This document shows, in pieces, positions 10,201-22,679 of a stretch of 64,000 nt of DNA (the stretch's first letter is position 1; each line of letters starts with the position of its first letter). This DNA comes from Paragordius varius (Eukaryota > Nematomorpha). Where the stretch lies: positions 13,764,001 through 13,828,000 of the forward strand of contig OZ176050.1 of the NCBI GenBank assembly GCA_964247055.1, given 5' to 3'. Below the pieces are notes generated by a model. The model had not been told where the DNA came from. It saw nothing but the letters and a program-made list of their open reading frames with translations, and searched no databases. The translations under genes and the position numbers were made by a program.

Positions 10201-13200
10201 TTAAATAAAAAGTTAAAATGGGTTTTATTTTATAAAGGAATTAAAAATATGGAGAAAAATATATCATCAAATAATAGTCCTATAAACTAAAATGTAAAAT
10301 GCCTATTTTTTGCTATTCAATAACAGTTGTTACGATTTAAGATTAACATTTTTGTGATCATATTCACATTTTTTTCTAATAAAATCTGCAGTAGACTAAA
10401 ACTACACTTTTAAAAGAGAGGTACTTACTTAGGGTTGGAACAAAATTTTGACAGTAATGTTGGTGACAAGCTTGATGGATAAAAGTTGTTTTACCAACCC
10501 CGACATCCCCCAGTAAAATGACTTTAAAAACGCGGGCAGGAGGGATTTTTCCACCCATTCCACGATTCAAAGGTAGTGTATTTGTAGCGCTAGATTTGCG
10601 CACCAAAAGTTTATTATTGCCAACAAATTCATGGTTAGTTTTATTGTTACATGAGTATGGAGATAATGAGGTGGTTGAATCACTTTGTTTGGACATGGAT
10701 GATATCTATAATTATTGATTTAATTTTAATAAAAAAGAATGATATATAATTGAAAAGGTTGAGTTTTTAACTAAATGTTCACATTTAAGGGAAGAATATT
10801 AGCTTATTCTGTTTGGAAATGGCGTAGGTACGGGGCTGTTTAAATATATGACTATTTTAAAAGATATTTTAACATTGCATTTATTGACTATTAATACCAT
10901 GCCTATGGACTAAGAATACACCATTTACAATTCAAATTCACCCTTAAACAAAATTTACCCTTGAACATTTTAAACTGACCCTCGAACAATTCAAATTCAT
11001 CCTAAAAATAAATTATGTTTTCGGAACTCATCATTAAAAATATATCTTAATGACACAGTTTATTATTTTTCAGTATAATTTTAATTTTAAACAAAATTTT
11101 ATTTTTTATAACTATAAAAAATATAAGTAATTTTTTATCTTAAAAACACTTAATTAAGGTGAGTTCGAATTGTTCAAGGGTGAATTTGAACTGTAAATTG
11201 TATATATTATAGGGAAACTATAAACAGAAATTGGACCAATATGGATAGATGAAAAAAAATTTAAGGGTTAAATTCCATTTTCAAAAAACATAAACCATCA
11301 ATTTGCATTCATAAGCAAAACCTTAGATAATGTAGGTGATCCCGATTCGTTCCAATAGCAATTCATATCGTAATTTTCATTATCAAATACCTTTGTCTCG
11401 TTGGAATTCTTACCACAATTGCAATTGATATTTTGATTTTGCGCAAAATTAGAGCACCTTTTTGTTTGTGAAGCATTATTACAGTTTTCTGGAACTAATA
11501 AGGAATATTCTGGCGAGGTATATCTGTCTAAATTTTTTTCATATTCAATCATGCTTTTGGTGTTTGCTTTTGACAAATTACGAGGCTTTAGGGAAGTTTT
11601 AAAGTTATTGGTTTTACTGGAAATTTTTGGAGCCGGTAAATTTGTATTACCCGGTCTTTTCGTATTTGGAGAGTGATCAGGGATTAAAGTATCAGGATGA
11701 CTAATTTTAAGCTTTAAAACATTGACCGAAGGGGTGAAATTTAATGTCCTTTATAATTAAAAAATAATTTATAATCTTAAAAATCAAAAGTTTATATGTA
11801 ACTTTAACTGATGTAAAATAAATTTTGATATATACTCAACTATATCCTTGGTGTCAGACGCTGTGGATAATGTTGAATCTAAGGAATGCCTTCTTGATTG
11901 ACTACAAAAAAATATACAGTAATAATTGAAATTATACGGACAAGGCGTAAAAACATAGAAAGACATATCTATTTCTAAAAGAAAACACCATACTTTTCTA
12001 AACCTTAGTTTCCCCATATAAATTATTTACAATTAAAAATCTAAAAATTGACTGTTATAACCAATATACATCTCGCTTATTTAAATACTTTGCAATTTTA
12101 AACAATAATTTATCTTAAAAATCAAGATTTAAAAAAGTATGGTTTCTTCAAAATATTTGTCTTTATATTTTTACATTTTTTCCTATATTTTCAAAGGTTT
12201 TTTCCCAAATTTAAAACTTTAAAAAAGTAATATACGTTTGTTTGTGTTCAAGGTTAGACGGGTCATCATTGGGGACTACCCTGAAACTCAAAGTTTTAGC
12301 AGCTATAAAATTGGAGTTAGGCCTATTAGAAGCCATTAGTGATGAACGTTTTCGCATAACCAAACATTCATAATAACTTAGGGGGAGTAATCTACGATTC
12401 TGAAAACCGCTCAAGAGCGTTGAAGAAGGGAAAGAACCAAATTGTGTGTTGTTCTCATAACCCGATATTGGAGATACTAAAGTATGACTGTCAGGATTAT
12501 CCAATGTATTCATTTGACTGCTTGATGATGTATCATTTTGTATTGTTTTTAAATGCGTTGATTTTGAGTCGAGCTTATCATTGAGGGAACATTTAATTTT
12601 GTCCTTTTTATCATGCGCTCCTGATCTGATAAGTTCGCTAGGTTTTACATTATTGCAAGAGGACTTTTCTTTCCGTGATTCTAAGGCTGCTAGCTTTCTT
12701 GTACTTTTGTGTTCGCACAATACACCGGTTGATTGGGCCATGGTTATTTTTGGCATATTTTGCGAATCAACAGAATAATTTGTATCAGCTCTCTCGTTTT
12801 CGTCAAATTCATTATTGTTGGGATGATGCTGGGAAGAAAAATTGTTTGATCGGAGATTCTTTTTGTACATTTTAGCTGCGCTAAATATATCACTAACAGA
12901 TCTAATTTCCATACCATTGTTACGGAGTAATTTGGTTGATGGTTCTTTCTGTTTACAAACCGATTCCCCTAGCACTGTATGTTTGGTTGGCACAATAGAT
13001 GACGAGGAAGTCTTTTCAACTTTTTTATCAAAGTTGTTTTTTGCATTATATTGATGGTACATTTTAGGACTTTTTATCGGTAGAGAAGGGAAGGACGGAC
13101 TCACATTTTTAAGTGTTTTATTAACATTTCGAAGAGGTTTGATTTCTGAATCACTGCTGGAGGATAGGAAAGTGTTTTCATCCTGAGAATTGTTATTGAT

Positions 13201-16200
13201 ATCATTGTCAAATACGTTCATATTTCCACTTCTAAAAAATACATTTTGTAAAAGGTCAAAGATATACCATTTAGAGTTCAAACCTTGAAAAATTTAAATT
13301 CACCCTCAAACAAAAATTCACCCTTGAACAATTTAAATTCACCTTTGAACAATTCATATTCACCCTAAAAATAAATTATGTATTTTCGAACTAATATAAC
13401 TCATTATTAATATGAAATATATGTTTATGCTATAGTTTATTTTTTCAGTTTTATTTTAATTTAAAACAAAATTTTTATTTTTTAAAAATATATAAAAATA
13501 TTGGTAATTTTTAATATTAAAAAACATATATTTTATATCAGGGTGAATTTGAATTGTTCGAGGGTGAATTTGAATTGTTTAAGGGTGAATGTGAATTGTA
13601 AATGGTATATTAATAATATTTTTACTTTTTTATTCCTAATTGTCCAAAATATTGGGCTTAAAACTAGAGTTAAAAAGATTTAAACAAGAATTCCAAGATA
13701 AAAATAATAATAATTTAAGCAAAAATTCTAAAAGGTATATTCGATACATACCCTTTTAAATCGCTTTGAAAGTAATCAGCTAGTATGGAGCCTCGTTTTC
13801 TTAGAGGATACCGCCGCATCGAATTTGTCGGAGAATTCTATTGCAAATTCGATATAAAAAGTTACGATTAAAAAAATTTGGCTACACAAAAAATAGGTAT
13901 TTTCACTATAAAATTAGATGAAATCAAAATAATTATAAAAAATTAGCCTTACATTTCTGGCCTCCATTTCATCACGATCATCCATGAGGCGTTTATTATA
14001 CTCCCTTTATTTCACACAAATATAATAATTATTAAATGCATATTTATCAATATTAACGATAATAAACCAATATAATGGCTAAAAATATAAAAAATGTCAG
14101 AACAATTTTCATAAATTACAAAGTATATACTATAGTTTTATTATTATAACTTAAATTGTAAAATCTTTTTATAATTTAAATACTTTAGCAATTCCAATTG
14201 TTTGCATAACTCCATTTTTTCAGCTTTGAGATTCTCGATCAACAGATCATCGGTCCTAACAGAATAAAAAGCGTTAAATTTTTTTATAAGGAACCGAATT
14301 AATTTAATTTCAAATTTTAATTCTTAAGACAGCGAACCTATTTCCTTGGCTAAGCATATTAGCACGGCACAGTTTTTCGTTCAGATTTTTGTAATCTTGA
14401 TTCAATTTTTCTTGATGCTTTCTACTTTCCTCCAAGTGGGATAACAGCAAGCTTTTTTCCTGTTAGCAATCATTATAATCATATCATTTCAAAATATATA
14501 TTAAGTAAATGCTCAATTGCAACAATAGGCAACCCGTTGGGTTGTCGTTAGGTCGCCCCAAAATTTCGAATTTCCCTTCATTTTTTCAAATGCGTGAATA
14601 TTTTCATTCTATAACCATTTTAGATTATGTTTTTATTATAATAAATGGTTTATTTTAGCTTTTTAAGACTTTTGTTTTTTTAAAAAAAGTATGAACAAAA
14701 TATCATAATCATAGATTTGATAAATTACACAAAAATTATGAATATAATTAAAAAAATCCATAGATGGCAAAAAATGCAGGCAATCCACACTATTATGTTT
14801 ACCCAAAAATATATAATTAAAATTGGCCACATATAGTGTTTTTAGAATTTTAATGCCCAGTTCATACGGATTAATTTATACTCAAGTAAATTTATATTTG
14901 AGACAGTATTAAGTTTTGGTGTGTCTTATGACAGACTCTTGATAAATAATTATACTGCTTACTATTTTTATTTTTTTAATTATAAATATACCTTTTGCAA
15001 CTTTTTGTTGATTCGGGCTTTTTCCGTTTTCGTTTGCTCTAAACTAGCCACTTTATCTTCCAACTGAATACAATATATATGAATATGTATTTTGATAAAA
15101 TATAATGATATTTTTGCTAGTTTTTAAATATTTTTTGAGCTTTAATTACATACTTCAATAGATTTTTTAAGCAAATTATCTATTTCGTCCTGTTTGGTCA
15201 ATATCATACGCCGTAGTTCTTCATTGTTGAAAGTTTCCTTGCGTTCAAACTATATGTGCACAAGTCAAAAAAAATTAAATTGAATTATGTCAAAAATATT
15301 CATTTTTATTTATGATTAATACATTTTTTCTATGCATTACAGTAAAAACAACAAACAACCAGTAAGGTTGTTATTGTATAATTTTTAGTACGTACTCTGA
15401 AGCACATAAAATGTTGTTTGTGGTCAAAAAATGTTGATTTTGAAAAAGTGTAAACTAAAAAACGTTTACTTACAATGCAACTATATGAGCAGATTTTTAA
15501 AAAATAAAATTAATTATTAAATTAAGCGATGAAATGCTTACTTCATGTAAAAGTTTGATACGTTCTGAACTTATTTGTCTTTCCGTGTCTTCATAAATCC
15601 GCCAAATCTCTCGATCAAAACTAAGGGATTTTCTAAGAATAGTAAAAAATTAATAAAAAATTATTTAACAACATATAAATGATAAAATAATGTAAATCGC
15701 GAGCCGCACCTTAGATCGAAACATTTGATGGGCCGCTTCGCAAAATATATGGAAATCAACAAATATTTATTAAACTAATACTGTAAAAACTACTTTTATA
15801 ACATTTTTTATTTCGGAAAGACTTCAGAATATTTGTTTTAAAACAACAATTTTTCTTAGATTTTCGGTGAAAAAATTCTCGCGAGCTGTGAAAATATTGT
15901 CACACCCCTGGTTTAGAATAATAAATTTTTACTGTTCCATCAGACTTTCTAAGCATTTTTTCTCGGTGACTTTGTGCGCCAAAACATCCAAAAATTGTAG
16001 GAGGAAAGAATTCATTTTATCAGAAATTTCTGGAACCTTTTCTTTCACACGTCCCAAAATATCTTCAAGATCCGATAAACTAAAAAAACCATTAAAAAAT
16101 TATTACATAAAAAATATAGTTTAATAGACCGCTTGACTACGTTAATATTTAAATGAGACTTCAAAGAAACACAGTAAAAATTAATTTAATACTATTTAGT

Positions 16201-19002
16201 TACCGAAATGGTAAAAAGGGGAAACAATTTTATAACTTCCGCCCTTAGTTTTATGGGTTTTAATTTTTAAAACCCATAAAAATTAGTTTATTATCTATAT
16301 TATATATTACACACAATTTAAAAATTTTAAATGTGGTTATAATTTTTTAAGTTAACTACGGTTGATAATCGATTATATATATAAATACCATAAAAATGTA
16401 AAAAAATTATTTGATAATCTATAATAATTTATGTTGATGTGTGTGTTTTTTAATTAAATTTTTGTTAAAATAAATGCATTTGTAATTTAAATACAGTAAA
16501 ATTCGGCTTTAAAATTAAACTCTTTTTAAAAAGAAAAATTAAAAAAGCAATGTTTAGAATAGTTGGTACTTGTAGTTTTGGAACGTTCTAGATATATAAA
16601 CTCTCCACAATAAGTTGGAATCGTGAATATATATAGTAAAGAATATCATGATTAGCTTAAATTTAGTGGATATATATATGCCTATTTTTGCATTTATTTT
16701 CTTTAACTTTCAGCTAATATAGTTGCTTATTTCCATGAATTTTATAGGCAAAATTTATTTCTAAGGAACTAGCATTGTAGTTATTTACTCCACTATTTAT
16801 AAACATCTTATTTGGATTGTAACGCAATATGATTTGATTACATTACAGTATGAATTCAATTATACGGACCAAAAGTAAAAATATAAAGATAAAAAAATTA
16901 TTTCTAAAGGCCAACCATACTATTTAATTTTATTTTTTTTATATATTATTGTTCGAAATTCCAATATAGGAAATATATATATTGGTAACACAATCAAATA
17001 TATATTTATATTAAAATTAATATTTTATACGGGAAAAACTAAGGTTGAAAAAAGTATGGTTTTCCTTTAGATTTGCCTTTTTGTTTTTACGTTTGGTCTG
17101 CATAATATTTATTTTACACTATTATTCAAGCATTTAAAAGCTTTTATTAGTTGTGCTTTCTTCTTAATTTAGCCTTATTTATCACAGCATTTTTGCTTAT
17201 TGCAATTACAAAGAACAAGAGTGTTTTCTGATTTTGGTAAAAAATTCATTTTTCCTTGATTAACAAAACATACATTGAAAATATTATTACAAAAAGTATT
17301 TACTTGATATTTTGTGATAGTGTTTCCCTTATTTCTTCGGCTACATTGTTTGGTTGTTCAACCAAAATGGAAGAGGATAGATTTTCAAGCATGCTAGAAT
17401 TTGTGCCATCATGCCAAAGCGTAGATGCATTTGACGTGTCATGTTCTTCAATGCTGTAAAATTAGGTTCAAACATTTTGAAACATCAAATATTGGGGCAA
17501 ATAATTATTTTTACGCTAAATTTGTATTATTTTATATCAGATTAACATTCTGTGACCTTTGGGGATAGTTTATATCCCAGAGCGATTTGAAATTTGTATA
17601 TCTTTAAAAGTGTTTAAGGTATTACGAATCTAATAATATGCTTTCTTTAGCCTTTTAAGCGCATTATACAAAATATTGTTTTTAACAATGTAAAATTAAA
17701 AAAAAAAATTTTTTTTTCGCCGTTTTTTCTTTAACTTGCTAAATGCTAAGCAACAATCAAATAAATTTATTTTATGATTAGAAGATGTAAATACATGATA
17801 TTTGATTTTAACATGAGCTGTTTGTTTCGATCGTATTTTGGCTGTCGCAATTTTAGACTTTAGGACACAAAACTGTAAAAAATATAAGCTTTTTTTATCT
17901 AATACATGAGAAAAAAATTTGTTAATTAAATTTTTACCAAAATAACTTTCAAAACAGTAGTTTAACGAAATTGAGATAAGGGATTTTAAACTACCCCAAT
18001 ATGTCTTCACGTACAAATAGTAAAAATGAAGTGTTAATACCTTGGTACTCAAACTGAGGCCCATGGGGTACATGGCCCTAGTGCTAATAGCATAAATATC
18101 TTGTGATATGCTTAAATGAAGTGTTATTAACTGAAAATGAATCACAGCTATACAAAATTATCAGTATTATATGTTGCGACCCTTAAGTTTTGTATGTATC
18201 ACTGCATCAATATCTTCCAATCATTTATATTACATATTGTCGATTTTTTGTTAACAACTTATCCGAAATCCAAAATTAACCTGAATTTTTTGAAAGCCGG
18301 TGTATGATCATTCCTTAGTAATGAATTCTGACTCCATACACTGTAAGCATTGTCTTGCCCAACCCTTTCCCGTGTGCCATTCTCATGTTTCCAATTACTC
18401 TCGTTCGGAGTGTAAAATATATTTTCCACGTCAACCATGGATTTTATCGGACTTTGCTGTTGACAAGAACTTTTATGATGTGTAGGGTGGCTATTGTTAG
18501 CATTGTTTTCATTGCTACTCCTGGCTGAACCCCGACTATTGGTAGGAGGAAATGAGGTTAACGAATCGTTCAAAGATTGTGTATGTAGACCACTCGTCAT
18601 TTCAACAGACGAATTAAAAGCTGGACATCCGCCCCAACCATCCAGGGATGTGGAACCCGCTGATATATTTCCTGAAGATCCAGTCGTCGGTGTTAGGGGG
18701 AGGATGTAACATGATTCTGCACTCCGAATTCCACTGTTTAATATGGGTCGACTCGGTTTATTAAAATAGAAATGAAATGGATCTGTGTCTTTTTTATCAT
18801 GCGATTCGGTGTTATCACCAACTTTTATACTATCGGATTTATTTATGATGTTATTGTTTGCAATAAAATTTTGTGTATGGATATCTGACCCTTTCATATC
18901 ATTAATTTGACTCGGTGGAGCTAAGGATTCACAATAGGAACTTTCATCATCCGTACTGCTTCTTGAGAGACTGTTTTTATTATGCAAGAATTTGATTGTT
19001 GT
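7239..19002 (-). CDS. RASEF: RASEF/Rab44-type large Rab GTPase with coiled coil (5' end missing)
   Basis: Twenty exons (minus strand, 5' to 3'): 18281-19002, 17304-17453, 15933-16079, 15542-15632, 15154-15249, 14992-15063, 14338-14459, 14184-14255, 13953-14004, 13752-13837, 12236-13231, 11836-11901, 11322-11748, 10429-10705, 10030-10111, 8959-9073, 8630-8737, 7942-8070, 7797-7873, 7239-7374. All joins keep phase and give 1,340 residues. The first exon begins after an acceptor, so 5' exons are missing; EF hands would be expected there. Order: Ser/Asn-rich region, coiled coil (about 340-508), a Ser/Asn-rich exon of 332 residues, then the Rab domain from about residue 1,090. The Rab domain has GDVGVGKTT, NMDFQVKRV, WDTAGQER, GNKMD and SAKTG. 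A 36-residue exon lies between EWISEIR and the GNKMD strand. The last exon supplies a tail ending CFSCTG, a likely but non-standard prenylation end. RASEF is the closest match; Rab44/CRACR2A are alternatives. Confidence 0.85.
8810..8949. mobile_element. Family D short palindromic element, copy 2
   Basis: Holds three tandem ATAACCAAACGAAACATT-like blocks, then their inverse (TTGCGTTTGGTTGAAAGTGT), ending ACTGAAAAATGGTATA. It lies in the 221-nt intron between two Rab-domain exons, about ten bases inside the GTAAGT donor at 8958. Confidence 0.7.
9556..9797. mobile_element. Family A MITE, copy 3
   Basis: Left end ACAGTAAATTTAAAATTTTA then CGGACAAAAAG; right end TTTGTCTTTATATTTTAACT then GTA. The inner pair AAAGACAACTA and AGTATGGTTGTCTTTT is inverted. 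Lies within an intron of the RASEF-like gene. The right end has lost part of the terminal repeat. Confidence 0.75.
10917..11204. mobile_element. Family C MITE, copy 2
   Basis: Starts ACACCATTTACAATTCAAAT and ends GAATTTGAACTGTAAATTGT. The middle is shared with other family C copies (GTTTATTATTTTTCAGTATA). It sits in the intron between exons 11322-11748 and 10429-10705 of the RASEF-like gene. Confidence 0.75.
11916..12192. mobile_element. Family A MITE, copy 4, filling most of an intron
   Basis: Left end ACAGTAATAATTGAAATTAT then ACGGACAAGGCG; right end AAATATTTGTCTTTATATTT then TTACATTTTTTCC. The intron is 11902-12235 (334 nt), so the element makes up over 80 percent of it, with only 14 and about 43 nt of flank before the exons. 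Confidence 0.75.
13264..13608. mobile_element. Family C MITE, copy 3, next to a splice acceptor
   Basis: Starts TATACCATTTAGAGTTCAAA, carries several AATTCACC(C/T)T(T/C)GAACAATT blocks on the left and GGTGAATTTGAATTGTT blocks on the right, and ends GTGAATTGTAAATGGTATA. It is the longest family C copy, with extra subterminal repeats. Its left edge is about 30 nt from the acceptor at 13232-13233 of the Ser/Asn-rich exon. Confidence 0.8.
16845..17118. mobile_element. Family A MITE, copy 5
   Basis: Left end ACAGTATGAATTCAATTATA then CGGACCAAAAGTAAAAA; right end TTTTTGTTTTTACGTTTGGT then CTGCATAATATTTATTTTAC. Lies in the intron between exons 17304-17453 and 15933-16079 of the RASEF-like gene. Confidence 0.7.
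18036..18110 (+). mobile_element. hAT-like terminus fragment in an intron
   Basis: The stretch reads ACCTTGGTACTCAAACTGAG then GCCCATGGGGTACATGGCCC. This resembles hAT ends of the CAGTGGTTCTCAAACTGTGG...GGGGCC kind and also matches the inverted fragment at 29761-29808. No transposase or second end is visible. It lies in the intron between the two most 5' exons found for the RASEF-like gene. Confidence 0.4.
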
Positions 19003-19728
19003 CTAGAAAAGCAAACAAAACAAATAATTTTAAAAAGGTGATTATATATTAGTGGTTCCTAAAATATTTGGATCGGAGTGTTCAATTTCTTTCGGTTTAA
19101 TATGCATGACTCAGTCAAAAAGTCTGTATCAATATTGATTCCTCTCAATCCAAAAATAAATCAATTTTTTGATATGGAAAAACCAATGATATAAAAATAG
19201 CAAAATTTGTATACATTTTTCTCTGGAAAATTCCTAATCAAAAACAACAATTCTATGGTTGATAATAATAATAGGTTTAATATTGTATATGAAAAAAAAA
19301 ATTAAAAAATTATATTTATTTGGAAAACCCTTTAAAAAAATGATTGCCATTTCACAAAAACGGTACGGGTCTTTGGCCATTCTTATTACTTTAATTGCCG
19401 ATTTTTAAATTGAAAACGTATTTACATAAATTTTTGGTTATCAAATTTACTCGTGAAATTTCCGGAAATACTATATATATACCTCAAAAATTGGATCTAT
19501 ATAAGCAAATTTCAAGGGATGTTCCATTCCGACTTGTTCATTACATTAGTACTTCATTAGAAAAATTATGGTTGTATTATTGATTGAAATAAGGATTGAT
19601 TGATTCTGACAAAATATTTAAAAAATAAATAAAGATATATATTACAAATTTAATTTATATCTAATATTTTAACTAAAAATTATTACATATACCTTGAAAC
19701 ATAAACACTATAATTTTATAGGAATAAT

Positions 19729-19764
<36 letters not shown>
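19729..19764. repeat. (AT)n microsatellite
   Basis: Uninterrupted TA dinucleotide run of about 35 nt. Comparable runs lie at about 23669-23694, 23708-23733, 24295-24322, 25434-25460, 27176-27198, 27216-27233, 46440-46468, 51832-51864, 55028-55063, 62428-62449 and 63931-63970. A short (CA)n run lies near 23829-23848. Confidence 0.9.
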
Positions 19765-19766
<2 letters not shown>

Positions 19767-21864
19767 TGACATAAAAAAAGTAAAAGGAGTATAGTCCCCC
19801 TTGAATAAAATTGCATTTCATGTAGGTCAATCTTATTTTACAATAGTTTCTTTTTTTTCAAGATCTTTTCTATTTTCCTTGAAATTTACCTGTGTAATTT
19901 ACCTGAGTCTGCATATGGTTTAAAAAATTTTCGAGAAAAAAATATGACAAACGAAATATGAATGATCAATTGACATAAGGTATTGTTGTAGTAGAACTTT
20001 TATTATATAAAATAAATGTTTCAAATTATCGGATTACGTTATTATTTTACATGTACATATATAAGAAATTAAAATAAGTATGCTTTTATTAAGCAAAAAT
20101 CATTCCATCAAGGATATCACAATTTTAATTACATCCTGTATCACAAATGTAATATTTGTTGGAGCCATAGTTTAAAATAACTTTTTTAAAATATTTATGG
20201 AAATATGTACATAGTTAAATGCTTAATTGGATAAGAAATAATATAAGAGAACTTTTTAAAAACCTTAAAATATATCATAATTTTTTTAGGAATTTGTTCT
20301 ACGATCCCCATTTTTAGCCTGATAAAATTCCAAGTTTTCTATTTTTATATCAGGATTTTTTTAATTCATCGATAAATACATATAAATATTTTCTAGCAAC
20401 AAGGTGTGAGGCTAATATAGAGACTACAAAGTAATCTTTTTATCTTTTTTTTTCATAAGCCAAAATTTTAAAAGTTATTTTTAAAATTGGACACCTAATT
20501 TAATAAATATTTCTTCTTATTTCATTGTTTAAAATAAATATGATTGATTGATAATAATTATTAATGATTGGGAGGAAAGAATATATTTTGACATTTATTA
20601 TACATAAAAATGATTTATCTATGTAAATTTTAAAAAGTTTAATTGATGATTTTTTCAATCCTTATTATATAACTGTATAGTGTAACAACGCTTTAAAATG
20701 TAAACCTAATAATAAAAATAGTTGTAAAAAACAATATATGTCATGTCATACATATATGCATAATTCACATGTAATCCAATATTTATACCATATATATAGA
20801 TATCAAAATATTTTTAATGAATATCGCTAAAACTTATAAAAAAACTGCACGCTTTTAAAAATAATTTGTCTGGCAAAAAGGCGCGGCGGTATTTAATAAT
20901 TGAACCCATACTTAGTGATGTTTTATAGTATTGAACTTTTTGAAAGTTTTGGAAACTAATTTTAGGTTAATTACATGCGAAATGTTAGTTTGTCGCCTCA
21001 GAATCAATAAAAAATGTAATCAAACCATGTATATTTATTATAAACACCGAAAAAGTCAAATTACTGTATACTAAATATATCTATCATCTGAACTGGATGA
21101 TTCGTTATTTTTCGCATGTATTTATCAAATAAAAATAAAATAAAAAAATTAAATAAATAGAACATAATCGGTATAAATATAGGGAAACTGTTAAAACTTT
21201 ATTAAATTTAACAATTGACACAGTCAGATTTTGTTCAAAATATAGATATTAAACTTTACCTCAAGGTTTAAAAGGTTCTTAAGCGATAATTCATTTACTA
21301 AAAATTTCAAAACGAAAAAAATATTAAAGCTAAATTTGTTATAAATAAGCCAAACAAACATGTTGTTCTATTATAACTAAAATTTTGAAATACGAATATG
21401 CACATTCAGATATTCCTAAAATTATTCAAAATGAATAATATAAAATCTCTAATGTGTGTATAAAATTTATCAGAAGGGACATCTCTCTGCCTATAAAGTC
21501 TTAGAAATACATGCAACAGGTTATGTAAACAAAACATAAAAAAATATAATTAAAATTATACAGTGTGTAATGGATACAATATTTTATATTCATTTGTGCA
21601 TTTCAATTTTTAGAAAGGCTTCATTCCCCCCTATCTTTCCATCCTTACAGAATGGTTTTTTTTCACGCTTTAAATCTATAGAGATATCAGTGTGGTTTTA
21701 AATTAAATTTATAGATATACACCTATATTTTATTTATTATACTAAATGATTAATATATGTTTATTAAATTTTTATCTTGATTGTAGTAAAAAAATATTTA
21801 ATTAAATTTCTAAATTATGTATAATGTTACACATTAGATATAGCAAACATATTTAGTATCAAAT

Positions 21865-22311
21865 ACAGTTAAAATTGAAATTATACGGACAAAACGTAAA
21901 AATGGAAAGACCATCATATTTTTAAAAATTTGATTAAACATAACCTATCTTTTAGATTCGCTGAAATAGGGAATAGAGCTGTAAATTGTTGATGTACTTA
22001 ATTAAAACATAATTTGTAATTAAAAGTTGGAAAAATCAAGGTTTAAAATTACATAGTGGACTTTTAAAAAAATACAGTATGCATTTTAATGGTTGCTTAT
22101 TTTACACTAGAGTTGGCAAATTTACAACACAATAGTAGTTTGTGGAAACAAGAAAGAAAAAATTGTTTATTCAAAATTTTGTTGTTTTTTTCTACACACA
22201 CTCTGTGATGCAAATTGCCCAACTCTATAGTGTGAAATAAGCAACCATTAAAATGCATACTGTATTTGTCTTTATGTTTTTACATCTAGTCTGTATAATT
22301 TCAAATTTACT
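21865..22311. mobile_element. Family A MITE, copy 6, split by a family B element
   Basis: Left end ACAGTTAAAATTGAAATTAT then ACGGACAAAACG; right end GTCTTTATGTTTTTACATCT then AGTCTGTATAATTTCAAATT. The family B element at 22075-22262 lies inside it, flanked by TA, so family B moved after this copy had inserted. Without the insert the copy is about 260 bp, normal for the family. Confidence 0.8.
22075..22262. mobile_element. Family B MITE, copy 1 (nested)
   Basis: 188 bp from CAGTATGCATTTTAATGGTT to AACCATTAAAATGCATACTG, with TA on both sides. The terminal inverted repeat extends through GCTTATTTYACAC. The inner part holds a second inverted pair around TTTGCAACACA. The structure and TA target fit a Tc1/mariner-type MITE. 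Confidence 0.88.
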
Positions 22312-22496
22312 AAAAATTAGGGTTGACCCAATTTTAATTTACAGCATAATCATGAGACATAGAATAAATAATTAATAAAGATCCGTATAATATAAGGTTA
22401 GAAACTGTCATATTTTTTTATAAATGTTTAAAATTGCTTAAATCTTATAATTTCACCAACAGTACTTAAAAAGAAGAATAAAAGTTAACCCCAGAA

Positions 22497-22679
22497 CAGA
22501 GGCGTAGCTAGAGGACGGGCGCCATAGTTAAAAATTTTTTTTTATTTTAAAAATTAAAAGTTATAAAAACATAATCACCTATTTATGAGTAGTGGTCATG
22601 ACCAGGGTTTGAATTTAATTATTTTCTTATAATGTAAGGGGAGGGGGCATCACAAATTCATGCACCGGCTATGCCTGTG
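22497..22679. mobile_element. hAT-like MITE with flanking target duplication
   Basis: Begins CAGAGGCGTAGCTAGAGGAC and ends CCGGCTATGCCTGTG, giving imperfect inverted ends (CAGAGGCGTAGC against CACAGGCATAGC). Both sides carry CCCAGAA (22490-22496 and 22680-22686), a 7-bp match compatible with the 8-bp duplication typical of hAT. The 183-bp body has no open frame. Confidence 0.65.

Noticed and set aside
17696-18145. 149-codon open frame on the minus strand
   Set aside because: It lies in an intron of the RASEF-like gene, overlaps an hAT-like end, ends in a poly-Lys/Phe tract from A/T runs, and shows no recognisable domain. Likely chance or transposon debris.
19330-19400. Candidate first exon of the RASEF-like gene (MAKDPYRFCEMA)
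   Set aside because: The only reasonable donor gives phase 1, while the next exon needs phase 0, and there is no EF-hand motif.
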